Source: a bacterium (GTDB taxonomy: Bacteria > UBP15 > UBA6099 > DSWB01). From it: a stretch of DNA of 10,210 nt. How positions within the stretch are numbered: the first letter of the stretch is position 1; each line of letters begins with the position of its first letter. The stretch covers positions 1-10,210 of the forward strand of contig JAGUYV010000140.1 in the NCBI GenBank assembly GCA_020061125.1, written 5' to 3'. Below are positions 4,580 to 10,210 of the stretch, in pieces. Both the position numbers and the translations under genes were made by a program. The notes below the pieces were generated by a model. That model saw only the letters and a list, made by a program, of their open reading frames with translations, was not told the DNA's origin and ran no database searches.

Positions 4580-6835
4580 ATGAGAGGCTTTTCACGATAC
4601 GGCTTCCGGGCGGCGGCCGCGGCGCTGTTGTTCGCGTTCGCGCTGAACGGGTGCGGCGGAGGCGGGGGCGGTTCGGTCATCGTCGCCACCAATCCGTTCG
4701 GGGGCACGGAATTCGGCGGCATCTCCGGCACACTTGATGTGCCGATCAGCACTTACCGGACACTTGTCCCGGATTCGGGCAACACCCTCGACGCGCCCAT
4801 CAGCATCGAACCGGAACAGCGGCGCGCTGTGGACCGCCTGGCCGCATCCGCGCCGCCGGCGCAGGCTTGCGAGGGCGGCAGTTTCGCTCCCGGCCAGTTG
4901 ATTGTGAAACTGCCCGGAGGCATGGCCGCCGCGGAGTTCGCGGCCGCGCACAACCTGTCCGTGATGCGGTCCGGGGCTTCGGGCATGGGCCTGTTCTCAC
5001 TGGACCTCGGAGGGCTGGACGGAACAGCGGCGCAGGCGATCACGCGCCAGGTGTGCAGAACCCTGTCCGGCGCGGCGGGAGCAGAGTTCGTGGACCTCAA
5101 TCATGTGCGCCAGAAAACCTCCACGACGCCCAACGATCCGCATTTTTCCAGCCAGTGGCATTACACGCAAATCAACCTGCCCCAGGCATGGGACATCACC
5201 ACGGGCAGCAGCAATGTGACCGTGGCCGTGCTTGACACCGGCATCGTGTCCGGGCACACGGACCTGGACGGAAAGCTGGTGTCGGGATACGACTTCGTGA
5301 GCGACAGCGAATCGGCGTGCGATGGGAACGGCATAGACCCCGACCCCGAGGACAGGGCGGATTCGCGCTGTTCAGCAGGCGCCATTTCGCAACAGGACCC
5401 GCGCCACTCGGGCTACCACGGCACGCATGTGGCGGGCACCGTGGCCGCGGAAACCAACAACGGAGCGGGCGTGGCGGGCGTGAGCTGGTCCGCGCGCATC
5501 ATGCCCGTGCGCGTGCTCGGCGCCAGCGGCGGCACCGATTACGACATCCAGCAGGGCATGCTCTACGCCGCGGGACTGGCCAACAACTCCGGCATCACCC
5601 TGGCCACCCCCGCGCACATCATCAACATGAGCCTCGGCGGCGAACCCGGCGACCCCTGCCCTTCGTCCTATCAAACCATCATCAACCAGATCGCCGCGCT
5701 CAACATTCCGATCTTTGTGGCCGCGGGCAACGAGGGAGCCTCCGCCCTCAACCCCCTGGCCGTGTGCAACAATGTATTCGCCGTGGGCGCCGTGGGCCGC
5801 GACAGCGTGCGCGCGCCCTACTCCAACATCGGTTCTGGACTTGACATCACGGCGCCCGGCGGCAACCAGCAATATGCGTCCAGCGACGGCGTGTTGAGCG
5901 CCCTGCGCAACGACACAACGAGCGTGAACACGGCCTACGGCTATTATCAGGGCACCTCCATGGCCACGCCGCACGCCGCGGGCGTGGCTGCTCTCATGCT
6001 CGCCGTGAATCCCGCCATCACTCCAACCCAGATTCTGTCCATCTTCCAGCAAACATCCACGGACCTCGGCTCGACTGGCTATGACACCACCTACGGCTAC
6101 GGACTTGTCAACGCGTACAAAAGCGTGGTCGAGGCCCAGCGGCTCGTGACCACGCCGTCGGAGCCGAACCAGCCCGTACTCGCCGTGTCAACGGACAGGC
6201 TCTATTTCGCATCCAGCGAAACCACCAAGACCGTGATCATCACCAACACCGGAACCCAGACCCTGACCCTCACCAGCGTGAGCAATTCCGAAAACTCGGG
6301 CGGCAACTGGATGAGCACGAGCACTTCTTCCGGCGCAACATCCATCACCCTCACGGTGAGCGTCAGCCGCACAGGCCTGGCCGCGGGATCGTACACCGGA
6401 ACCATCAGCATCGTGTCCAACGGCGGCTCGGCCAGCATCCCCGTCACAATGGCCGTGCAAACCTCCGCAGTGTCATCCCCCGCCGGTTGCGTGGACACCA
6501 GGCTCTGGATCCTGGCCGTGGACCCGGACTCGTACGACACAACCGGTCAGGCCGTGGTTTCCGCGTCAGGCGGCTCCTATTCCATGATCGAAGTGCTTCC
6601 GGGCAGCCACTATGTCGTGGCGGGCACGGATTGCAACGACGACGGTGAAATCTGCGATCAGGACACGGATTACTGCGGCATCTATCCCATCTGGACGGAC
6701 GCCAGAACAATTTCGGTCACCAAACAGCAATACACCTCCAGCGTCTCGTTCGCAGTCACCCAGACCGTGGCCGCGCGCCCGGCGGGCGGATCGTCAAACG
6801 CCCTGTCCGGCCGCTCATTCAAGAAACTCAAATAA
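4580..6835 (+). CDS. Subtilisin-like (S8) serine protease lipoprotein with C-terminal beta modules
   Basis: 751-residue cell-envelope or surface endopeptidase. The N-terminus is a lipoprotein signal: a hydrophobic run ending A-L-N-G-C with C25 as the lipidated residue (Asn before Gly is unusual), followed by six glycines as a tether. Residues 105-170 (PGQLIVKL to FVDLNHVRQ) look like an inhibitory propeptide. The S8 domain (about 185-510) has the full catalytic set: D219 in VAVLDTGI, H280 in HGTHVAGT, oxyanion N384 in VAAGNEG, S460 in GTSMATPHAAG. Residues 534-627 form a BACON-like beta-sandwich (RLYFASSETTKTVIITNTG to GSASIPVTMAV). A C-terminal module (about 637-740) carries C637, C685, C692 and C699 in an Asp-rich context that might bind calcium. 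AAGGAG lies seven bases before the ATG. Own candidate promoter and terminator, so probably monocistronic. Substrate unknown; degradation of external protein or processing of surface proteins are both possible. Confidence 0.93.
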   Translation: MRGFSRYGFRAAAAALLFAFALNGCGGGGGGSVIVATNPFGGTEFGGISGTLDVPISTYRTLVPDSGNTLDAPISIEPEQRRAVDRLAASAPPAQACEGGSFAPGQLIVKLPGGMAAAEFAAAHNLSVMRSGASGMGLFSLDLGGLDGTAAQAITRQVCRTLSGAAGAEFVDLNHVRQKTSTTPNDPHFSSQWHYTQINLPQAWDITTGSSNVTVAVLDTGIVSGHTDLDGKLVSGYDFVSDSESACDGNGIDPDPEDRADSRCSAGAISQQDPRHSGYHGTHVAGTVAAETNNGAGVAGVSWSARIMPVRVLGASGGTDYDIQQGMLYAAGLANNSGITLATPAHIINMSLGGEPGDPCPSSYQTIINQIAALNIPIFVAAGNEGASALNPLAVCNNVFAVGAVGRDSVRAPYSNIGSGLDITAPGGNQQYASSDGVLSALRNDTTSVNTAYGYYQGTSMATPHAAGVAALMLAVNPAITPTQILSIFQQTSTDLGSTGYDTTYGYGLVNAYKSVVEAQRLVTTPSEPNQPVLAVSTDRLYFASSETTKTVIITNTGTQTLTLTSVSNSENSGGNWMSTSTSSGATSITLTVSVSRTGLAAGSYTGTISIVSNGGSASIPVTMAVQTSAVSSPAGCVDTRLWILAVDPDSYDTTGQAVVSASGGSYSMIEVLPGSHYVVAGTDCNDDGEICDQDTDYCGIYPIWTDARTISVTKQQYTSSVSFAVTQTVAARPAGGSSNALSGRSFKKLK

Positions 6836-6871
6836 CTTGTTCGTTCAGTCTTGCAACGATTGTGATAAAGA

Positions 6872-6898
6872 GGCCTCCGGAATCCGGGGGCCGTTTTT
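6872..6898 (+). terminator. Intrinsic terminator after the protease gene
   Basis: A 9-bp stem, GGCCTCCGG (6872-6880) with CCGGGGGCC (6884-6892) including one U-G pair, has a 3-base loop and is followed by G and five T (6893-6898). It starts 37 bases after the stop codon. Confidence 0.85.
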
Positions 6899-6931
6899 CA
6901 TGAGCCGGTTTTCCGTGCGGCGATCCCGCGC

Positions 6932-6976
6932 GTAACACGCTCCACCTCGATAATATAATTTTGTAATTCGTGTTAC
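6932..6976. repeat. Inverted repeat flanking the receptor promoter -35 region
   Basis: GTAACACG (6932-6939) and CGTGTTAC (6969-6976) are exact inverted copies 29 bases apart. The second copy lies in the promoter spacer and the AT-rich centre covers the -35 box. It could be a pair of half-sites for a regulator. A match of this size can occur by chance. Confidence 0.3.
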
Positions 6977-6989
6977 CGATGCCTATAAT
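6961..6989 (+). promoter_or_regulatory. Sigma-70-type promoter of the TonB-dependent receptor
   Basis: TTGTAA (6961-6966, 4/6) and a perfect TATAAT (6984-6989) are 17 bases apart, with an AT-rich tract at 6949-6960 that could act as an UP element. Transcription would start near 6996, giving a leader of about 93 bases. No Fur-box consensus and no cobalamin-riboswitch B12 box was recognised here. Confidence 0.65.
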
Positions 6990-7007
6990 TTCATTGATTA
7001 ATTGCAC

Positions 7008-7032
7008 AGCGCCGCCTTGAGCGGGGCTTTTT
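7008..7032 (+). terminator. Terminator-like hairpin in the receptor leader
   Basis: AGCGCCGC (7008-7015) pairs with GCGGGGCT (7021-7028) except for one internal G-G mismatch, with a 5-base loop CTTGA and a T run to 7032. It lies between the predicted transcript start (about 6996) and the ribosome binding site (7075-7081). It could therefore cause premature termination, that is attenuation. The stem is short, so strength is uncertain. Confidence 0.4.
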
Positions 7033-7088
7033 GTGATATCATTGCAATAACAACAAGGGTACAAAATCTGCTTCAAGGAGGACGATTT

Positions 7089-9095
7089 ATGAGACGGGCA
7101 GTAGTGATTGTGATGCTTTGCGCCTTGCTTGCCGCGCCCGGCGCGGCGCTGGCCCAGGACGAACCGCTCGACCTGGGCGATGTGGTCATCACCGCAACGA
7201 AGACGCCTACGCAAATTGAAAATGTAACACAAAAGGTGGATGTGGTGTCGGAACAGGAGATCGGCCGTCTGATTCTGGGTAACGGGAATGTGGCCGAACT
7301 CTTGAGCTGGCAGCCGGGAGTGTACACCAGCGTGCTGTCGCGCAACGACGCCAACTGGGGTTCCTACGGCAGCATCGGTCCCAAGTACAACACTTTCATG
7401 CTGGACGGCCTGCCCGTGGATTCCTTCGTGGACGCGCAGACCCTGGACCCCATGATTTTCCAGCGCGTGGAAACCCAGCGCGGGCCGGCTTCCGTGCTGT
7501 ACAGCAATTACCTGTCCCAGGACTTCGCGGGCAACCAGGCGCCCCTGGCCGGAACCACGAACCTGATTCTGCGCGAAACCGTGGAAGCGCCCATGACCCG
7601 CATCTCCGCGGGTTACGGCTCCTACAACACCTACAAAGGCCGGTACTATCATCAGACAAAATCCGGCGACGACCTGCACCTCATGGTTGGCGCGGACTAC
7701 GAGAAATCCGACTACACCAGCTATGGCGCGCCCAATTCCTGGCTGGACATGACAAAAAAACCGGACTTCAAGAAGTCCAAAATCTATGTGCGCACCGCGC
7801 AGGTCTTCAGCGGCCCGGATCACAAGCTGACCCTTTTCGCCAACCACGCGCAGCATGACTACAGCCTCGGCCGCCCGTATCGCGATCACAACCACGACTA
7901 CGATCTGCTCAACGCCGCATACCAGGTTCCGCTGGACGAGCGGCTCACCGGACAGTTCAAAATCGGCTACCGTGACTATGACCGCTCCTGGCAGAACGAC
8001 AATTACGACCCCACGGCCGTAATCAAGGACTACAGCCTGGCCTCGATCAGCGGCGTGAAGCAGAAGATCCTGCCCGTGGACGCATCCCTGGCGTGGAAGC
8101 TGAACGGCAACAGCCTGCTCACCGCGGGCGTGGACTGGCAGAGCGCGGAATACAAGACCTGGACCAAAACCACGGCCGGCGCCATATCCACGGACAACGA
8201 CGCCACGGCCAAACAGTACGGGATTTATATTCAGGAAGATGTGGCGCGGGACGAATTCGTGTGGCGCCTGGGCGCGCGCTACCAGCACATCAACATTGAC
8301 ATAGACCGCGTACAGGGCGCCGCGCCCGGACAGAGCAGCCGCTCATGGAACGAGTTCCTGTGGAGCGCGGGCATGCGGTGGAAACCCGAGGGCCGCGCGT
8401 GGTCCCTGTTCTCCAACGCGGGCACGAGCTTCATGGCCCCCTCCCTGAAATCCACGGGCGGCACCATCCCCACGGGCAGCGCCGCCAACGGCCAGCTCCC
8501 CAATCCGGCCCTGCAGCCCGAGGAGGGCATGGCCCTGGACCTGGGCATTGACTACGCCATCAGCGAAGTCCAGAACATGGGCCTGCGCCTGTTCTACAAC
8601 AAGGTGGATGACGCCATCCTCGACAATGTGGTCAGCGCGGTTCCCTCGCAGACCATGTCCGTGAACGCGGGCGAACTCAAATCCTGGGGCGTGGAATTCG
8701 AGTACGAGCACGATGTGTGGTTCGCCAACTTCACATGGAGCAAGTCCGAAATCAGCAACCCACTGGACGCGAACCAGGACGGGAACGAGGCTACCTTCGT
8801 GCCCTCCACCACGGCCAATATCGGCGGCACATTTGATCTGGGCAAAGGATGGTCCGCCAGCCCGTACCTGCGCATCACGGGCGGCATCTACGACAGCACG
8901 GACAAGACCTCCCGCACGCGCTTCAAGGGCTACCAGGTCATGAATCTGAAGATCCAGAAGGCGTTCAGCCGCGCGGCGCGCGACACCACATGGACCCTGG
9001 ATCTGTACAACCTGCTCGACAAAGAGTTCAGTATGCCGTGGGCGTTCAAGGATCCGGGCTTTTCTTTCACGCTCGGCGCCGAGATCGCCATGTAA
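7089..9095 (+). CDS. TonB-dependent outer-membrane receptor
   Basis: 668-residue outer-membrane beta-barrel that imports a scarce ligand such as a ferric siderophore, haem or corrinoid using TonB energy. Residues 1-22 are a signal peptide ending A-L-A. The TonB box is DVVITATKT (31-39). The plug (about 41-165) contains NTFMLDGLPV and the conserved RGPASVLY (131-138). After RGPASVLY the plug has a longer loop, SNYLSQDFAGNQAPLAGT, before the final plug strand TNLILRE, unlike the short form seen in BtuB or FepA. The barrel (about 170-668) shows alternating aromatic strands and a late DLYNLLDKEF motif, and ends in FSFTLGAEIAM. AAGGAGG (7075-7081) lies seven bases before ATG 7089, which beats the upstream in-frame ATG at 7002. 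It is followed after 91 bases by a periplasmic-binding-type lipoprotein gene, which supports a role in metal-chelate uptake. The exact ligand is not readable. Confidence 0.93.
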   Translation: MRRAVVIVMLCALLAAPGAALAQDEPLDLGDVVITATKTPTQIENVTQKVDVVSEQEIGRLILGNGNVAELLSWQPGVYTSVLSRNDANWGSYGSIGPKYNTFMLDGLPVDSFVDAQTLDPMIFQRVETQRGPASVLYSNYLSQDFAGNQAPLAGTTNLILRETVEAPMTRISAGYGSYNTYKGRYYHQTKSGDDLHLMVGADYEKSDYTSYGAPNSWLDMTKKPDFKKSKIYVRTAQVFSGPDHKLTLFANHAQHDYSLGRPYRDHNHDYDLLNAAYQVPLDERLTGQFKIGYRDYDRSWQNDNYDPTAVIKDYSLASISGVKQKILPVDASLAWKLNGNSLLTAGVDWQSAEYKTWTKTTAGAISTDNDATAKQYGIYIQEDVARDEFVWRLGARYQHINIDIDRVQGAAPGQSSRSWNEFLWSAGMRWKPEGRAWSLFSNAGTSFMAPSLKSTGGTIPTGSAANGQLPNPALQPEEGMALDLGIDYAISEVQNMGLRLFYNKVDDAILDNVVSAVPSQTMSVNAGELKSWGVEFEYEHDVWFANFTWSKSEISNPLDANQDGNEATFVPSTTANIGGTFDLGKGWSASPYLRITGGIYDSTDKTSRTRFKGYQVMNLKIQKAFSRAARDTTWTLDLYNLLDKEFSMPWAFKDPGFSFTLGAEIAM

Positions 9096-9120
9096 TGTGC
9101 TAACATAAGTTCCGACAATC

Positions 9121-9157
9121 GAGAAACCCGCGGCTTTGCAATACGCCCGGGTTTTTC
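9121..9157 (+). terminator. Imperfect terminator between receptor and binding-protein genes
   Basis: GAGAAACCCG at 9121-9130 can pair with CGGGTTTTTCTC near 9148-9159 with small bulges, around a loop of about 17 bases that has further GCG/CGC pairing. A run of five T follows the GC part. It may lower expression of the downstream gene relative to the receptor, or end the receptor transcript. No clear promoter is visible in the rest of the 91-base gap. Confidence 0.55.
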
Positions 9158-9186
9158 TCATTGCGGGGAAGTTGAGGAAACGCAAC

Positions 9187-10210
9187 ATGAAGCGCCGGAC
9201 TCGAATGCTTGCGCTGTGCGCGGCGATCGCCTGCATGCTGTGCGCGGCGTCGTGCGACAAACAGACGCCGGGCGCGGCAGGAGGCCGCATCGCCGTCACC
9301 GATTTTCGCGGCAAAAAGCTCTCGTTGGACAAGGAGCCGCAACGCATCGTGTGCCTTATCGAAAGCGCCCTGTCCGGAGTGTACATGCTCGGGGCGGAAG
9401 ACCGCATTGCAGGCGTGTCCACGAACATCTACGAGCAGACCGTGTTTCCGTTCTACGCGGCCATGGACCCTCGAATCGAGAAAAAACAGATTCCCGCGCC
9501 GGGCAACTGGGACTTCGTGAATATCGAAAGCGTGGCTGCTCTGCGCCCGGACCTGGTCATCATCTGGTCCCACCAAGAGGACTCCATCCGGGCGATCGAG
9601 GGCCTGGGCATTCCCGTGTACGGGGTCTTCATTCAGAGTGTGGACGATGTGTACAAGGAAATGCGGGACCTGGGCGCGCTTACGGGCCGCACCGCGCGCG
9701 CGGAAGAACTGATCGAGTACACACAAAACGAACTCGAAACCTTCGCGGCCGCGGCCGCGCGCGTGAACCCGGCCCGCAAAACCCGGGTGTTTTTCATGTG
9801 GCCCCAGAGCAGCCTGGACACAGCGGGCGACCCCAGCATCGTCACGGACCTCATCACCCGTGCGGGCGCTGTGAATGTGGCAGGTGGCATCTCACAGGAA
9901 CATGTGGTGGCCAACATGGAAACCGTGCTCGACTGGGATCCGGAAGTCGTGATCATGTGGCACAACGCGCAAAAGGATCCGTCGCATCTGGAGTCGGCCC
10001 CGAACTGGAAAACCGTGTCCGCAGTGCGCGCAGGACGGGTGCATGAATTCCCGTCCGCATATTCCTGCGACCTCTGGACCTTGAAATTCCAGTACGCGCT
10101 CAAGATGGCGGCCAAGTGGAGTTATCCCGGCGCATTCGACGGTATAGACGAGGTCCGTGCGCGGGAAACCATGTATCGGGTTCTTTATGGGGATAGAGAC
10201 GGACTCAAAA
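9187..10210 (+). CDS. ABC-transporter substrate-binding lipoprotein, FepB/BtuF type (3' end cut by window)
   Basis: 341 codons are visible and the frame is open at the window end, so the C-terminus is missing; family size (roughly 350-390) suggests little is lost. It is the binding component of an ABC importer for metal chelates (COG0614-like class III fold). The signal peptide ends C-A-A-S-C with C23 as lipid site. The next residue is Asp, which in enterobacteria retains lipoproteins in the inner membrane and suits a binding protein docked near its permease. Lobe one: FRGKKLSLDKEPQRIVCL (40-57), MLGAEDRIAGV (67-77), RPDLVIIW (120-127) and GIPVYGVF (141-148). A long connecting helix near 153-190 and lobe two (about 198-310: VFFMWPQSS, DPEVVIMW, RAGRVHEFPS) follow. 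GAGGA (9174-9178) lies eight bases before the ATG. It sits behind the TonB-dependent receptor; permease and ATPase genes would be expected just beyond the window. Confidence 0.9.
   Translation, partial: MKRRTRMLALCAAIACMLCAASCDKQTPGAAGGRIAVTDFRGKKLSLDKEPQRIVCLIESALSGVYMLGAEDRIAGVSTNIYEQTVFPFYAAMDPRIEKKQIPAPGNWDFVNIESVAALRPDLVIIWSHQEDSIRAIEGLGIPVYGVFIQSVDDVYKEMRDLGALTGRTARAEELIEYTQNELETFAAAAARVNPARKTRVFFMWPQSSLDTAGDPSIVTDLITRAGAVNVAGGISQEHVVANMETVLDWDPEVVIMWHNAQKDPSHLESAPNWKTVSAVRAGRVHEFPSAYSCDLWTLKFQYALKMAAKWSYPGAFDGIDEVRARETMYRVLYGDRDGLK

Noticed and set aside
4273-4595. Small minus-strand open frames in the spacer before the protease gene
   Set aside because: They overlap the strong terminator hairpin and the protease start region and lack credible start signals or conserved features.
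1675-6310. Shared VSNSEN peptide in the flagellin tail and the protease C-terminal half
   Set aside because: Six residues in unrelated contexts, with different third codon positions; most likely coincidence.
6836-7088. Cobalamin riboswitch or Fur box before the TonB receptor
   Set aside because: No B12-box-like conserved segment, the predicted leader is only about 93 bases, and the AT-rich tract at 6949-6968 does not match the Fur-box pattern well.
6828-8288. 486-codon minus-strand open frame opposite the TonB receptor gene
   Set aside because: It is antisense to the well-supported receptor gene, shows low-complexity V/G/H composition and lacks a convincing RBS or domain.
8343-9428. 361-codon minus-strand open frame across the receptor 3' end and the next gene
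   Set aside because: It runs antisense through two good genes and the terminator between them, with no recognisable domain.
9216-10046. 276-codon plus-strand open frame within the binding-protein gene
   Set aside because: It is an R/G/H-rich shadow of the 9187 frame, which carries a lipoprotein signal and binding-protein motifs and simply runs off the window.

Overview
The window is about 10.2 kb of GC-rich DNA from a flagellated Gram-negative (diderm) bacterium. Diderm signs are a TonB-dependent outer-membrane receptor, two lipoprotein-type signal sequences and a flagellin. The mix of families would fit a Desulfobacterota-like or other environmental diderm, but no gene here fixes the taxon. 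No RNA genes, insertion sequences, integrases, CRISPR arrays or phage genes were seen.

Layout from left to right: (1) a single flagellin gene (189-1742, +) whose variable middle is replaced by a von Willebrand factor A (VWA) domain, ending at a strong terminator that it probably shares with the convergent genes. (2) A minus-strand pair: a secreted metallo-beta-lactamase-fold protein (2654-3679), then a zinc-ribbon/DUF4013-like membrane protein (1828-2604), driven by a recognisable promoter at 3752-3780. (3) A divergent one-gene unit for a 107-residue SCP2-like lipid-binding protein (3938-4261), with a near-consensus sigma-70 promoter and a textbook terminator. (4) A large lipoprotein subtilisin-like protease (4580-6835) with a BACON-like beta-sandwich and a Cys/Asp-rich C-terminal module, followed by a terminator. 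(5) A TonB-dependent receptor (7089-9095) with its own promoter and a terminator-like hairpin in the leader, followed by a FepB/BtuF-type substrate-binding lipoprotein (9187 to the window end, cut). These last two look like the start of a metal-chelate (siderophore, haem or corrinoid) uptake locus.

The most unusual item is the VWA flagellin. Both conserved flagellin ends needed for export and polymerisation are present, and the middle holds a VWA fold with a readable metal-ion-dependent adhesion site (D152, T154, S156, T228, D266). If the protein assembles, the filament would display thousands of copies of a metal-dependent binding domain. Part of the inserted domain is much less GC-rich than its flanks, which fits domain exchange. 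The other genes look like ordinary separate transcription units with no evident functional link to the flagellin.
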